The notes: a model not told the origin generated them from the letters alone. A DNA stretch of 64,000 nt from Staphylococcus coagulans (GCF_002901995.1 NZ_PPQN01000042.1:1-64000); one strand, 5' to 3'; positions 43,830-53,857 are shown, counted from the first letter of the stretch. A program made the numbers and translations.

Positions 43830-44212
43830 AAACGATTATTTTAAGTTTTAACCCATTTGATCTTAAACTCATGAACCTCTCTGCTCTAGTAATAAGATTT
43901 TGATTGTTAATCGGTGAGCGTATTGAATACGCATGACCAGAAAATTTTGCTGTAGCTAATGATTGCGCAATAGCACTCTGACTTCTCAAACTGCAATTAC
44001 AAGCTTTTGAGAAGTCTAGTCTGCTTTGCTTTACGAGAAGAATCACCAGCTACAAAATCAGTTTTTAGATGTCGGTCTTATTAAAATAGTACTTAAGAAG
44101 ACCCAAAATTTATGTTTAAATCCTGTTATGTAGAGAAGAATGAATATACTTGAATATGTGAAATTGAGAGGGATAAAATCGAATATATTCAATAAATCAT
44201 TGGAGGTTAATC
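43830..44212. other. Palindrome-rich intergenic region after priA
   Basis: 383 bases with several perfect inverted repeats: GCGTAT-TGA-ATACGC (43918-43932), ATTGCGCAAT (43962-43971) and GACTTCTCAAA/TTTGAGAAGTC (43980-43990 with 44006-44016). A 79-codon GTG-initiated minus-strand frame (43807-44046) has no good SD and is not called as a gene. The region may be a dispersed structured repeat or a gene remnant. Confidence 0.4.
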
Positions 44213-44380
44213 ATGCTTATTAAAAACAAATGGTATTTATCTATATTGATTATTTTATTTATTGTAGCATTTTTGATGGCATCAAATGTTAAAGTTTTTG
44301 ATCCATCATTCTGGACGACAGTATTTAATGTCATTATGATTGTTAAATTTTTACTTATTTTCATAGGCACTTCACTCTAA
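44213..44380 (+). CDS. Small membrane protein (55 aa), unrecognised
   Basis: ORF of 55 codons with a good SD (TTGGAGGT, 6 bases before ATG 44213). It begins Met-Leu-Ile-Lys-Asn-Lys and has two hydrophobic segments, about residues 8-23 (LSILIILFIVAFLMA) and 34-53 (TVFNVIMIVKFLLIFIG), joined by a short polar loop SNVKVFDPS. The layout is that of a small two-helix membrane protein. It is followed by the convergent lipoprotein gene. No family was recognised. Confidence 0.65.
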   Translation: MLIKNKWYLSILIILFIVAFLMASNVKVFDPSFWTTVFNVIMIVKFLLIFIGTSL

Positions 44381-44481
44381 ACAGATAATAAAAAGGAATA
44401 GAATTTACTTCAAATAGATAGTTAATCCCTGGTAAATAGTTCAGTTATAATGAGTAATTAGGTAAACTTATGCATTTTACG

Positions 44482-45102
44482 TTATTCATCTTCATCTGTT
44501 AGATTGTCATCGTCAGCTTCGATATCTCCCTCGTGGTCTTGTTCTTGTTCATGTTGCTCTTCCCACTCTAATTGATCTTGAATCCACTTTTCATGTGCCT
44601 TTTGTTCTTCAGGTGTTCTATAGACACCATTATGGTCATAATCAATTGTTTCTGGTTCGTGCGTATCGTATACTGACTTTTCTTCTCCGCGCTCGATACG
44701 TAATGAGCTTTCATATGCTGCTGATGCTGGTCCTTCCATTACGTTGCCTTGAGGAATGACGCCATTCGCTATTGCACTATTATAGGCTTCGATTTTTTGT
44801 GTCTCAGTATAATCACCGTTGAGTATCTGTTCTAATGTTGCTCTATCTCTCACATTATGTGTATCCAATTGAGTTTGTGATGTATTTTCTCGAACTGCCG
44901 TTTCATTCTCTTCTTCTTTAACATCCTCATTAGTTGTGACAGCATTGGCTTGGGGCTTTTCAACTGTTTTATTTTTGGAAGCGTGTTTTTCTTCTTTAGA
45001 ATGGTGTTCATGTTTAGACGTGCTTTGCATATTGGTGTCGGTTTCGCTACAAGCTGTTAAAATCAAAAGGCTTGTAAAAATTAAAGTGAATATTTTTCTC
45101 AT
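44482..45102 (-). CDS. Predicted lipoprotein, function unknown
   Basis: Type II signal peptide: MRKIFTLIFTSLLILTAC with lipobox LTAC and lipidated Cys18, so the mature protein should be anchored to the outer face of the membrane. A His/Lys/Glu-rich stretch (KHEHHSKEEKHASK) is followed by an acidic linker. A folded-looking middle part (RDRATLEQILNGDYTETQ to SVYDTHEPETIDYDHNGVY) and a very acidic Glu/Asp-rich tail end the protein. An upstream Met at 45141 is rejected: GGAGGAG sits directly before the ATG at 45102 (206 residues). No homologue was recognised. It is a substrate for Lgt and LspA by motif. Confidence 0.8.
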   Translation of the reverse strand: MRKIFTLIFTSLLILTACSETDTNMQSTSKHEHHSKEEKHASKNKTVEKPQANAVTTNEDVKEEENETAVRENTSQTQLDTHNVRDRATLEQILNGDYTETQKIEAYNSAIANGVIPQGNVMEGPASAAYESSLRIERGEEKSVYDTHEPETIDYDHNGVYRTPEEQKAHEKWIQDQLEWEEQHEQEQDHEGDIEADDDNLTDEDE

Positions 45103-45561
45103 TAATAATCTCCTCCATAAATGATTGATAGGTGTTAACAATTGTATTTTTTTGCATTGAAAACTTTTCTAAACTTGCATAGGTGAACAAATAAAATCGA
45201 GTTAAACTTTTTCGTTTAAATGCATTAAATAGTTCCAAATGACAATTTTAAAGTTTGTACAATGTTGTTAAACACAATATTAATATTATTGCTCGAAATA
45301 TAGATTGGCGCAATCTTTTTTGAATAGTTTAAAACGCTAAGATAGTTTTTTAATGGTATCAAAAGTAATAATAATTTTTTTCATCATTTGTCATTAAAAA
45401 AGGTTAGATTGTTGTAACATAAGTTAAAGTTGAGGATGGTGTTTCATTCTCATGTATCGCTTCATTATTTTTGTTATGATGAAAGCGGATAGTTATCGCA
45501 ATTTTTGACGTAATAAGCTATAATATAATGATAAATTTTTTATGAGGAGCTGGAGCTTCAT
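45103..45561. other. Intergenic region upstream of the def-like gene
   Basis: 459 AT-rich bases between the divergent lipoprotein gene and the def-fmt operon. Overlapping TATAAT hexamers (45519-45529) lie 33-43 bases before the def-like start and are probably the -10 of that operon; TTGACG at 45505 is too close to serve as a standard -35. An 18-codon frame at about 45453 lacks a well-placed SD. Nothing else identifiable. Confidence 0.4.
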
Positions 45562-46047
45562 ATGATAAAAAAGATAAGAACGAATATTCATCCGAGTCTC
45601 AGAAAAAAGTCAGCCCCTGTGACGAAATTTGACAGCCACGTTGAATGTGTTCTACAAGATCTTGAAGATACGATGTATGATGCAGGGGGCCAAGCATTGG
45701 CAGCGCCTCAAATTGGTGTGGAAGAACAAATTGCACTGGTCGATATGGAGCAAGATGGTCTATTACAATTGATTAACCCAGAAGTCATCAGTCAATCTGA
45801 TGAAAAGACGACAGAACTAGAAGGTTGTTTAAGTGTTCCTGGACGTTTTGGTGAAGTGACGAGAAGTCAAATGATTAAAGTAAAGAGTTTTGATATTAAC
45901 GGTAATGAAGTCGAGTTAACAGCGTATGATGATATCGCTCGTATGATCTTACATGTGATTGATAATTTAAACGGGATATTATTTGTAGATGTGATGGATC
46001 GTGAAATTTCTGATGCAGAATTGGAGGCATATTTAGAAGATGAGTAA
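45562..46047 (+). CDS. Peptide deformylase-like protein, catalytically degenerate
   Basis: Peptide deformylase fold, 161 residues. Motif 1 is [11 protein letters not shown] and motif 2 is EGCLSVPG with the metal Cys at residue 89. Motif 3, normally HExDH, reads H131-V-I-D-N135: the catalytic Glu and the second metal-binding His are gone. It therefore probably cannot bind the metal properly or deformylate. The fmt-linked PDF homologue of S. aureus is, from memory, also non-essential and altered at this motif, with the working enzyme encoded elsewhere. Overlaps fmt by 8 bases. AGGAGC SD. Confidence 0.9.
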   Translation: MIKKIRTNIHPSLRKKSAPVTKFDSHVECVLQDLEDTMYDAGGQALAAPQIGVEEQIALVDMEQDGLLQLINPEVISQSDEKTTELEGCLSVPGRFGEVTRSQMIKVKSFDINGNEVELTAYDDIARMILHVIDNLNGILFVDVMDREISDAELEAYLEDE

Positions 46048-46972
46048 AATAATTTTTATGGGTACACCTGATTTTTCAACATCAATTTTAGAAATGCTAA
46101 TTGAAAAAGAAGAGGTCATTGCGGTGGTTACGCAACCGGATAGACCCGTCGGACGTAAGCGTGTTTTAACACCGCCACCTGTAAAACAAGTGGCCGTTGC
46201 ACATCAAATTCCTGTTTATCAACCTGAAAAGTTAGTGCATTCAGACGAATTGGAACAGTTACTAGAAATGGAGTGTGACCTCATTGTGACTGCGGCATTT
46301 GGTCAGTTATTACCTGAACAATTGTTGGAACATCCGCGTTTTGGTGCTGTAAACGTACACGCATCCTTATTACCTAAATACCGTGGTGGTGCACCCATTC
46401 ATCAATCGATTATTGATGGTGAAGCTGAAACAGGTGTAACGATCATGTATATGGTCAAAAAACTAGATGCCGGTGACATTATCTCTCAACGTGCGATTCC
46501 AATTGAAGCGGAAGACAATGTAGGGACGATGCATGATAAATTGAGTCAACTCGGTACAGAATTATTAGAAGAAACGCTTCCATCTCTGTTAAATGGTACA
46601 AATTCACGTACACCTCAAGATGAGGCGCATGTATCATTCGCTTCGAATATACAACGTGAAGATGAACGCATACACTGGGATCGTGATGCATCGACAATTT
46701 ATAACCATATTAGAGGTTTGTCCCCATGGCCAGTCGCATATACGCAATTTGAGGATAAAACAATGAAAATATACGCCGCTGAAATTGTAAAAAATCAAAG
46801 TGGCAAAGCAGGTCAAATTATTGGAACGACAAAAAGACAAATCATTGTCGGAACTGGCTCTGAGGATAGCATTGCGTTAACTGACATACAGTTATCAGGG
46901 AAAAAACGTATGCCAGTATCGCAATTCCTGAGTGGTTACCAAGAAGAGCTTGTAGGAAAGGAATTTATGTAA
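46040..46972 (+). CDS. fmt: Methionyl-tRNA formyltransferase
   Basis: Formylates initiator Met-tRNA using 10-formyl-THF. N-terminal formyltransferase domain with the folate motif [18 protein letters not shown] and [13 protein letters not shown]-terminal OB-like tRNA-binding domain (from about residue 205). It has 310 residues. The SD TTGGAGG lies in the end of the preceding gene. The next gene, rsmB, starts on the base after its stop. Confidence 0.96.
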   Translation: MSKIIFMGTPDFSTSILEMLIEKEEVIAVVTQPDRPVGRKRVLTPPPVKQVAVAHQIPVYQPEKLVHSDELEQLLEMECDLIVTAAFGQLLPEQLLEHPRFGAVNVHASLLPKYRGGAPIHQSIIDGEAETGVTIMYMVKKLDAGDIISQRAIPIEAEDNVGTMHDKLSQLGTELLEETLPSLLNGTNSRTPQDEAHVSFASNIQREDERIHWDRDASTIYNHIRGLSPWPVAYTQFEDKTMKIYAAEIVKNQSGKAGQIIGTTKRQIIVGTGSEDSIALTDIQLSGKKRMPVSQFLSGYQEELVGKEFM

Positions 46973-48274
46973 ATGGCAACGGTACGTGAACTGAGTTTGA
47001 TGACGATTGAAGCTGTCATTAAAGACGGGGCTTATAGTAACTTAAAAATGAATGAAACATTGCAGTCTTATGCTTTAAATCCAGCAGACCGTGCATTATA
47101 TACTGAACTTGTTTATGGGACGATTAAACGAAAACTAACTTTAGATTTTTATTTGAAACCTTTTGTTAAAACGAAAATTAAAGGCTGGGTGCGTCGACTT
47201 TTATGGATGAGTCTGTACCAACATCTCTATTTGGATAAAATTCCAACACATGCAATTATTCATGAAGCAGTGAACATTGCTAAACAACGTGGAGGTCAAC
47301 AGACAGGAAACGTGGTCAATGCGATTTTAAGACAAGTGATGACGCAAAATCTTCCTGATATCGATGCGATAAAGAAGAAAGAAATACGTCTCTCTGTAAA
47401 ATACAGTATTCCTGTCTGGATTATAAAGCATTGGTTAACCCATTTTGGAGAAGCTGTGACGACCTCTATTGCTGAAAACTTATTATTACCCGCTGCGCAA
47501 ACGGTACGTGTGAATCAAACTCGAATCGCCATTGACGAGGCAAAAGAAGCTCTAGAAAAAGAAGGATTACGCGTTGAAAAGGATGACCATTTGCCTGAAT
47601 GTTTACATGTTTCAGGTCATGGCGTGATGCATACATCTCTTTTTAAAAAAGGTTATGTGAGTATTCAAGACAAAAGTTCAATGTTTGTTGCGCACATGTT
47701 AAACCTTCAATCAGGAGATTCGGTCTTAGATAGTTGTAGTGCACCAGGGGGTAAAGCATGTCATATTGCGGAATTATTAAATGGGACAGGCCAGGTGTTA
47801 GCTACAGATTTGCATGACCATAAAATTACGTTAATAGAAAATAATATTCATAAGTTGGGGCTTACGCATATTAAAGCGATGCAACATGATGCAACGAAAC
47901 CTTATGATCAGATGTTTGACAAGATACTTTTAGATGCGCCTTGTAGTGGTTTAGGGGTGATTCGACATAAACCAGAAATCAAGTATACAATGACACCTGA
48001 AGTTATAGATGAATTAGTGACAATTCAACTTAAGTTATTAAATAATGTTGCTCAGAATTTGAAACCAGGGGGTACACTTGTCTATTCGACTTGTACAATT
48101 GAGCAACTAGAAAATGAAAATGTGATTTATACATTTTTAAAGTCAAATCATGATTTTGAATTTGACCCTGTGATTGACCCGCGCAATGGAGAATATACAA
48201 AAACATTACAACTCTTACCGCAAGATATGAATACAGATGGTTTCTTTATCACGAGAGTAAAAAAGAAAGGATAA
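46973..48274 (+). CDS. rsmB: 16S rRNA (cytosine(967)-C(5))-methyltransferase RsmB
   Basis: Makes m5C967 in 16S rRNA. N-terminal NusB-like RNA-binding domain (about 1-140), then the SAM methyltransferase domain with CSAPGGKACH, the proline-cysteine motif LDAPCSGLGV, and the catalytic cysteine in VYSTCTIEQLENE. It has 433 residues. The ATG follows the fmt stop directly; AAAGGAAT is the SD. Part of the fmt-rsmB-rlmN-stp-stk run with minimal gaps. Confidence 0.95.
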   Translation: MATVRELSLMTIEAVIKDGAYSNLKMNETLQSYALNPADRALYTELVYGTIKRKLTLDFYLKPFVKTKIKGWVRRLLWMSLYQHLYLDKIPTHAIIHEAVNIAKQRGGQQTGNVVNAILRQVMTQNLPDIDAIKKKEIRLSVKYSIPVWIIKHWLTHFGEAVTTSIAENLLLPAAQTVRVNQTRIAIDEAKEALEKEGLRVEKDDHLPECLHVSGHGVMHTSLFKKGYVSIQDKSSMFVAHMLNLQSGDSVLDSCSAPGGKACHIAELLNGTGQVLATDLHDHKITLIENNIHKLGLTHIKAMQHDATKPYDQMFDKILLDAPCSGLGVIRHKPEIKYTMTPEVIDELVTIQLKLLNNVAQNLKPGGTLVYSTCTIEQLENENVIYTFLKSNHDFEFDPVIDPRNGEYTKTLQLLPQDMNTDGFFITRVKKKG

Positions 48275-48280
48275 TGGTGA

Positions 48281-49375
48281 ATGATTACAGTTGAAAAAAA
48301 GAAGAAAAATAAATTTCTTCCTGATTTTGAAAAGCAATCGATTTATTCGTTACGATTTGATGAAATGAAGGATTGGTTGAAAGAACAAGGGCAACAAAGT
48401 TTTAGAGCAAAGCAAATATTTGAATGGTTATATGAGAAAAGAGTTAATAGTTTTGAAGAAATGACAAATCTCTCAAAAGATTTAAGACATTTATTGGACT
48501 CTCATTTTTCAATTACGACGTTACAAACCGTCGTTAAACAAGAAAGCCGAGACGGTACGATTAAGTTTTTATTTGAATTACAAGATGGCTATACAATTGA
48601 AACAGTATTAATGCGTCACGATTATGGAAATTCAGTTTGTGTGACTACACAAGTTGGTTGCCGTATAGGGTGTACGTTTTGTGCTTCTACACTTGGAGGA
48701 TTGAAGCGAAATCTTGAGGCTGGCGAAATCGTGTCTCAAGTTTTAACTGTTCAAAAAGCATTAGATGAAACAGAGGAGCGTGTCTCTTCTATTGTAATTA
48801 TGGGCATAGGTGAACCATTTGAAAACTATGATGAGATGATGGATTTCTTAAAAATTGTAAATGATGATAATGGTTTGAATATTGGTGCACGTCATATTAC
48901 AGTATCAACTTCAGGTATTGTACCTAGAATTTATGACTTTGCTGATGAATCATTACAAATTAATTTTGCGGTGAGTTTGCATGCAGCAAATAACGAAATT
49001 CGTTCAAAACTAATGCCGATTAATAGAGCTTACGATGTCAACAAATTGATGGATGCTATTCAATACTACCAAGAAAAAACAAACCGTCGTATCACGTTTG
49101 AATATGGCTTGTTTGGCGGCGTGAACGATCAAATCGAGCATGCACGTGAACTTGCACAACTGATTAAACCGCTCAACTGTCACGTGAATTTAATTCCTGT
49201 TAACCATGTTCCTGAGAGGAATTATGTTAAAACACCAAAAGATGATATTTTTAAATTTGAAAAGGAATTAAAAAAATTAGGAATCAATGCTACAATTAGA
49301 CGTGAACAAGGTTCGGATATTGATGCTGCGTGTGGACAGCTAAGAGCAAAGGAACGACAAGCAGAAACGAGGTAG
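48281..49375 (+). CDS. rlmN: Dual-specificity RNA methyltransferase RlmN
   Basis: Radical-SAM enzyme that methylates C2 of A2503 in 23S rRNA and A37 of some tRNAs. Radical-SAM cluster CRIGCTFC (CxxxCxxC), [12 protein letters not shown], and the mechanistic C-terminal cysteine in [10 protein letters not shown]. It has 364 residues. It is the housekeeping paralogue of the Cfr resistance enzyme; nothing suggests Cfr here. Only 6 bases separate it from stp. Confidence 0.96.
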   Translation: MITVEKKKKNKFLPDFEKQSIYSLRFDEMKDWLKEQGQQSFRAKQIFEWLYEKRVNSFEEMTNLSKDLRHLLDSHFSITTLQTVVKQESRDGTIKFLFELQDGYTIETVLMRHDYGNSVCVTTQVGCRIGCTFCASTLGGLKRNLEAGEIVSQVLTVQKALDETEERVSSIVIMGIGEPFENYDEMMDFLKIVNDDNGLNIGARHITVSTSGIVPRIYDFADESLQINFAVSLHAANNEIRSKLMPINRAYDVNKLMDAIQYYQEKTNRRITFEYGLFGGVNDQIEHARELAQLIKPLNCHVNLIPVNHVPERNYVKTPKDDIFKFEKELKKLGINATIRREQGSDIDAACGQLRAKERQAETR

Positions 49376-49381
49376 AACATA

Positions 49382-50125
49382 ATGTTAAATGCAGAATTTT
49401 TTTCAGTGACAGGGAATTTTCGTGAAAACAATGAAGATGCAGGTGGTGTGTTTTATAACAAAACAGATCAACAACTTTTAGTCATGTGTGATGGGATGGG
49501 CGGACATCAAGCAGGTGAGGTCGCATCTCAATTTGTCGTAGAAGCTTTACAAACACGATTTGAAGCAGAAAATTATATTGAGCCAGAACAAGCAGAACAT
49601 TGGTTGAAACATACTTTACAAGTTGTGAATCGTGATCTATATGATACAGCACAACAAAATCCTGCTTATCAAGGTATGGGAACAACATGCGTCTGTGCAC
49701 TTGTGTTTGACCATCATATTGTGGTCGCAAACGTAGGGGATTCCCGTGCTTATCTTACGAATGGAAGACGTATGGATCAAATTACGATTGATCATACATT
49801 TGTAAATCAATTGGTGATGCTAGGAGAAATAACTGAGGAAGAAGCTTTTCTACACCCAAGAAGACATATTATCACTAAAGTCATGGGAACAAATCGTTTT
49901 GTTACACCAGATATCTTTACGAAGCGAACACAATTTTATCAATATCTGATTTTAAATTCTGACGGTTTAACTGATTATGTCAAATCTCATAAAATACATG
50001 ATGTTTTAAAACAAGAGCAAGATATTCATGCGACAGGTCAAGCGATTCTTGATCTTGCTGTCGAACATGAAGCGAAAGATAATATTTCTTTTGTTCTTGC
50101 AGAAATTGCAGGTGAGCCTGTATGA
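49382..50125 (+). CDS. stp: PP2C-type serine/threonine phosphatase Stp
   Basis: Mn/Mg-dependent phosphatase that reverses phosphorylation by Stk1. Metal-binding Asp motifs: ENNEDAGG near residue 17, MCDGMGGHQAGE near residue 35, NVGDSRAYL, and DGLTDYV with EAKDNISFVLAEI at the end. It has 247 residues. Overlaps stk by 4 bases (the conserved phosphatase-kinase pair). In S. aureus this pair affects wall metabolism, virulence and beta-lactam/vancomycin response. Confidence 0.95.
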   Translation: MLNAEFFSVTGNFRENNEDAGGVFYNKTDQQLLVMCDGMGGHQAGEVASQFVVEALQTRFEAENYIEPEQAEHWLKHTLQVVNRDLYDTAQQNPAYQGMGTTCVCALVFDHHIVVANVGDSRAYLTNGRRMDQITIDHTFVNQLVMLGEITEEEAFLHPRRHIITKVMGTNRFVTPDIFTKRTQFYQYLILNSDGLTDYVKSHKIHDVLKQEQDIHATGQAILDLAVEHEAKDNISFVLAEIAGEPV

Positions 50126-52149
50126 TAGGGCGTTTGATAGATGATCGCTATGAATTAACCCAAATTCTTGGCGGCGGTGGTATGTCGAATGTCTACGTTG
50201 CAATGGACACCATTTTAAATCGTAAAGTGGCAGTCAAGTTGATTCATATTTTGCCGAATGAAAAACAAGCAACAGTGCAACGCTTTGAAAGAGAAGTGCA
50301 AAATACGACACGGTTATCACATAAAAATATTGTGAGCGTACTCGATGTTGGTGAAGAAGATGATTGTTTCTTTTTAGTGATGGAATATATTGAGGGACCG
50401 ACTTTATCAGATTATATAAAAGCACACGGCCCCTTACAGCCACAAAAAGCACTACAATTTATGGACCAAATTTTAAGTGGTATCCGTCATGCACATGAAC
50501 AAGGGATTATCCATCGGGATATTAAGCCGCAAAATATGATTATTGATCGTAATCAAACATTAAAAATTGTAGATTTTGGAATCGCCAAAGCGTTAAGTGA
50601 AACAGCGATGACACAGACGAATCATGTGGTCGGAACAGTGCAATATCTTTCGCCAGAACAAGCAAAAGGTGAGAAAACCGGAGAGCGCTCTGATATTTAT
50701 TCTTTAGGTATCGTTTTGTATGAAATGTTAACTGGACAACCGCCATTTAATGGTGAAACGCCTGTTAGTATTGCGATTAAGCAGATACAAGAGACAGTCC
50801 CTAATGTAAGTGATAAAAGAAGAGATGTTCCGCAAGCATTAAGTAATGTCATTTTAAAAGCGACAGAAAAAGAGCAAAGTAATAGATATCGCTCTGTCTC
50901 AGAGATGGCGAGTGATGTCATGTCTACACTAGATCCTAGTCGTAAAAATGAACCCCTTTATGAATCGGATACATCTAAAACGAAAACAGTGCCTATTGAT
51001 AAAAATGCGCTAAAGATAGAACAAGATAAACAAAATAAATCTGTAAAAGAAACAACACAAATTCCAATCGTTCAAACTGAAAAACAAGCTGAACCTAAAC
51101 AGTCTAAGAAGGCCTCTTATTATGTGCCAACACAGAAACGCTCTGTCCGCAAAAAAGTGGTCTTTGGTTTTATCCTAGTCCTGTTAGTCGCAAGTTTGTT
51201 TGTTTTTATGGCTGCAGCTATGATTGGCAATAAATATAGCCAAGTCCCTGATGTACTTGGTAAATCAGAACAACAAACCGAAAAGTTATTAAAAGATAAC
51301 AAGCTTAAAATTGGCCACATTTCACACGAATATAGTGACCATTATGATAAAGAACGTGTTATGGCGATTAAACCTGAAGCTGGTTCAAAAGTAGAACAAA
51401 ACAGTCAGGTTGATATTATTATTTCTAAAGGCCAACATATTGAGAAAATGCCGAATCTCATTGGTATGACTAAACGTGATGCTGAAAATAAATTGAAGTC
51501 ATTAGGCTTTAGTCATGTGACTTTTACAACTGCATACACACAAAACGATATTGAAAAAGGAAGCATAGAAGCACAAAGTATTACACCAGGGGAAAATGTT
51601 GTCGTTACTAAAGATGCAGTACAGATTACTGAGTCACTTGGAAAGCGACAAATCTATGTCGATGATTACACAAATCAAGATTATGATAAGGTCAAACAAG
51701 AGTTGGAAGAAAAAGGTTTAAATGTTGAAATAGAAAAAGAGCGTGCAGATCATCATGTGAAAGAAAATCATATCATTAACCACACCCCTAAAAAGACGAA
51801 CGTCGATGAAGGAGACACTGTAAGATTTATCATCTCTACCGGCAAAGAAGAAGATGATGATGACAGTGAGGATAAAGCAGATCGTGATTCTAAAATTGTG
51901 CGGGAGAAAACTTATTCTGAAAATGTGACAATTCCATATAGTGGCAAAAACAAAAAAGCGCAAAAAGTAGAAGTGTATATCCAAGATAAAAATAATGATA
52001 GTGATTCACCGGCTGAAACTTTCACTATTTCCAAAAGCATTTATTATCCTTTAAATTTAACAATACCTAAAGATGATTCAGGTCATTATGAAATTAAAGT
52101 AGATGGGAAAACGGTTGACAGAAAAACAATTCATTACGATGATTTATAA
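50122..52149 (+). CDS. stk1: Serine/threonine protein kinase Stk1/PknB with PASTA domains
   Basis: Eukaryote-like membrane kinase. Cytoplasmic kinase domain: glycine loop GGGGMSNVYVA, VAIK-type lysine in KVAVKLI, HRDIKPQN catalytic loop, DFGIAK, and activation-loop threonines (TMTQTNHVVGTVQYLSPE). A juxtamembrane Lys-rich region leads to one membrane helix (about 351-371). Three extracellular PASTA repeats follow (QVPDVLGKS, KMPNLIGMT, IYVDDYTNQ), then a C-terminal Ig-like extension. It has 675 residues. PASTA repeats bind peptidoglycan fragments or lipid II. Targets include division proteins encoded in this window. Confidence 0.95.
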   Translation: MIGRLIDDRYELTQILGGGGMSNVYVAMDTILNRKVAVKLIHILPNEKQATVQRFEREVQNTTRLSHKNIVSVLDVGEEDDCFFLVMEYIEGPTLSDYIKAHGPLQPQKALQFMDQILSGIRHAHEQGIIHRDIKPQNMIIDRNQTLKIVDFGIAKALSETAMTQTNHVVGTVQYLSPEQAKGEKTGERSDIYSLGIVLYEMLTGQPPFNGETPVSIAIKQIQETVPNVSDKRRDVPQALSNVILKATEKEQSNRYRSVSEMASDVMSTLDPSRKNEPLYESDTSKTKTVPIDKNALKIEQDKQNKSVKETTQIPIVQTEKQAEPKQSKKASYYVPTQKRSVRKKVVFGFILVLLVASLFVFMAAAMIGNKYSQVPDVLGKSEQQTEKLLKDNKLKIGHISHEYSDHYDKERVMAIKPEAGSKVEQNSQVDIIISKGQHIEKMPNLIGMTKRDAENKLKSLGFSHVTFTTAYTQNDIEKGSIEAQSITPGENVVVTKDAVQITESLGKRQIYVDDYTNQDYDKVKQELEEKGLNVEIEKERADHHVKENHIINHTPKKTNVDEGDTVRFIISTGKEEDDDDSEDKADRDSKIVREKTYSENVTIPYSGKNKKAQKVEVYIQDKNNDSDSPAETFTISKSIYYPLNLTIPKDDSGHYEIKVDGKTVDRKTIHYDDL

Positions 52150-52155
52150 CTAATC

Positions 52156-52209
52156 AATACGCCATATGATTCAAATGTTGTTTGAGCATTCGAAATCATA
52201 TGGCGTATT
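52156..52209 (+). terminator. Hairpin after stk1
   Basis: Sixteen perfect base pairs, AATACGCCATATGATT (52156-52171) with AATCATATGGCGTATT (52194-52209). The following sequence is not a strong T-run, so termination may be partial. Confidence 0.7.
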
Positions 52210-52283
52210 ACTCATATTGTATATATTTAAATAGAGATGATGGATGCGTTCCGCACTTTATAATGTCTTTGTGTGCTTGGCTT

Positions 52284-52292
52284 TGATATAAT
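52284..52292 (+). promoter_or_regulatory. Extended -10 promoter of rsgA
   Basis: TGATATAAT at 52284-52292 is an extended -10 with no good -35; 36 bases before the rsgA start. Confidence 0.45.
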
Positions 52293-52328
52293 AACTAAGG
52301 AATCTAAAGGAAAAAATGAGGTGTGAAT

Positions 52329-53204
52329 TTGAAAACAGGTAGAATTATCAGATCATTAAGTGGTGTTTATCGAGTCGATGTTGAAGGTGAAATATATGAT
52401 GCAAAAGCGCGAGGACTTTTTAGAAAAAAACAAATTTCACCGATTGTTGGTGATATTGTCGATATCGATATTGAAACCCATTCATCAGGCTATATTCAGC
52501 ATGTACATCCTCGGAAGAATGAATTAAAACGCCCACCTGTGAGTAATATTGACTTGTTGATTGTTGTGATGAGTGCGGTGTCACCAATTTTTTCTAGTCA
52601 ACTCTTAGATCGTTTTCTCGTCATCGGACATTCATATGGTCTACATCCTAACATCTTAATTACCAAAAAAGATCTTGCGTCTAAAGATGAGCAAATTAAA
52701 ATTCAAGACACATTAGATTATTATGAGAAAATAGGGTATCAAACACAATTTATTGGTAAAGATGACGATGTGAAAAGTGTCTTTAAAGATTGGGCACCTG
52801 GTTTGGCTGTATTGAGCGGTCAGTCTGGTGTAGGGAAATCAACGCTTCTAAATCGCTATGCGCCAGATTTAGCGTTGGCAACGAATGAAATATCACAATC
52901 TTTAAATAGAGGTAAGCATACAACAAGACATGTTGAATTATATAAGCGTGAAAATGGGCATATCGCGGATACACCAGGATTTAGCGCTTTAGATTTTGAG
53001 CATATCGGAAAGGAAGAGCTTCGAGACTATTTTATAGACATCGCACAATTGGGTGAACTGTGTAAGTTTAGAAACTGTTACCATATTAATGAACCCAAAT
53101 GTCATGTCAAAGAAAAAGTAGCACAAAATGAGCTACCTGAATTCCGTTATCAGCATTATGTTCAACTTTTTAATGAAATTTCTAATCGAAAGGTAAGGTA
53201 CTAA
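52329..53204 (+). CDS. rsgA: Ribosome small-subunit GTPase RsgA
   Basis: Circularly permuted GTPase assisting late 30S assembly. Order as expected: OB fold (about 1-65), then the GTPase motifs G4 (ITKKD), G1 ([10 protein letters not shown] near residue 165) and G3 (ADTPG). A C-terminal zinc motif carries [17 protein letters not shown] 52323 overlaps the GAGGTG SD; TTG 52329 gives the conserved start MKTGRI and 291 residues, and is preferred. It overlaps rpe by one base. Confidence 0.93.
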   Translation: MKTGRIIRSLSGVYRVDVEGEIYDAKARGLFRKKQISPIVGDIVDIDIETHSSGYIQHVHPRKNELKRPPVSNIDLLIVVMSAVSPIFSSQLLDRFLVIGHSYGLHPNILITKKDLASKDEQIKIQDTLDYYEKIGYQTQFIGKDDDVKSVFKDWAPGLAVLSGQSGVGKSTLLNRYAPDLALATNEISQSLNRGKHTTRHVELYKRENGHIADTPGFSALDFEHIGKEELRDYFIDIAQLGELCKFRNCYHINEPKCHVKEKVAQNELPEFRYQHYVQLFNEISNRKVRY

Positions 53205-53854
53205 TGACAAAAATATTTCCTTCTTTATTATCGGCAGACTTTCTGAACTTAAAACAGGAAATGATTGAACTTGAGCGCGCAGGGGTCGATGCGCTGCATT
53301 TTGATGTGATGGATGGTCAATTCGTTCCAAACATTTCAATTGGTTTTCCAATCCTTGAAGCTGTCCGATCTGCGACATCTTTACCGATTGACGTTCATTT
53401 AATGATTAACAATCCGGAGCAGTATATTGATACTTTTATCGATAAAGGTGCCAATAAACTTTCTGTACATTATGAAGCTACCCCGCATATCCACAGAATT
53501 GTTCAAAGAATTAAAAATAGAGGCGTTGAAGCGGGTGTTGTTATTAATCCAGGTACACCCATCAGTGCATTAGATACACTTTTAGATGAAGTGGATTATG
53601 TTCTTATTATGTCCGTAAACCCTGGATTTGGTGGCCAAAAATTTATTCCATCATCATTAAGAAAGATAGCGCAATTAAAAGAACAAAGAAACCAACGTGA
53701 ACTTGATTTTAAAATCGAAGTTGATGGCGGTGTCAATGCCGAAACAGCAACCCAAGTGATTGAAGTGGGTGCGGATTGGTTAGTGGCAGGTTCTTATTTC
53801 TTTAATCAACAAAATTATCAGCAAGCAACACAAATTTTAAAAGGTGAGGCATAA
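53204..53854 (+). CDS. rpe: Ribulose-phosphate 3-epimerase
   Basis: Pentose-phosphate pathway enzyme interconverting ribulose 5-phosphate and xylulose 5-phosphate. TIM barrel with metal/catalytic motifs SLLSADFLNL, HFDVMDGQFVPNI, DVHLMI, SVNPGFGGQ and EVDGGVNAETA. It has 216 residues. Sits in the conserved rsgA-rpe-thiN run; starts on the last base of rsgA. Confidence 0.95.
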   Translation: MTKIFPSLLSADFLNLKQEMIELERAGVDALHFDVMDGQFVPNISIGFPILEAVRSATSLPIDVHLMINNPEQYIDTFIDKGANKLSVHYEATPHIHRIVQRIKNRGVEAGVVINPGTPISALDTLLDEVDYVLIMSVNPGFGGQKFIPSSLRKIAQLKEQRNQRELDFKIEVDGGVNAETATQVIEVGADWLVAGSYFFNQQNYQQATQILKGEA

Positions 53855-53857
53855 ACC

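Noticed and set aside
43807-44046. 79-codon minus-strand frame near priA
   Set aside because: GTG start without a good SD, overlaps the priA 3' end and a palindrome-rich region with another competing frame; reported only as a possible repeat or remnant.
48281-49375. Possible Cfr resistance methyltransferase
   Set aside because: Sequence and context match housekeeping RlmN, including operon position with rsmB and stp.
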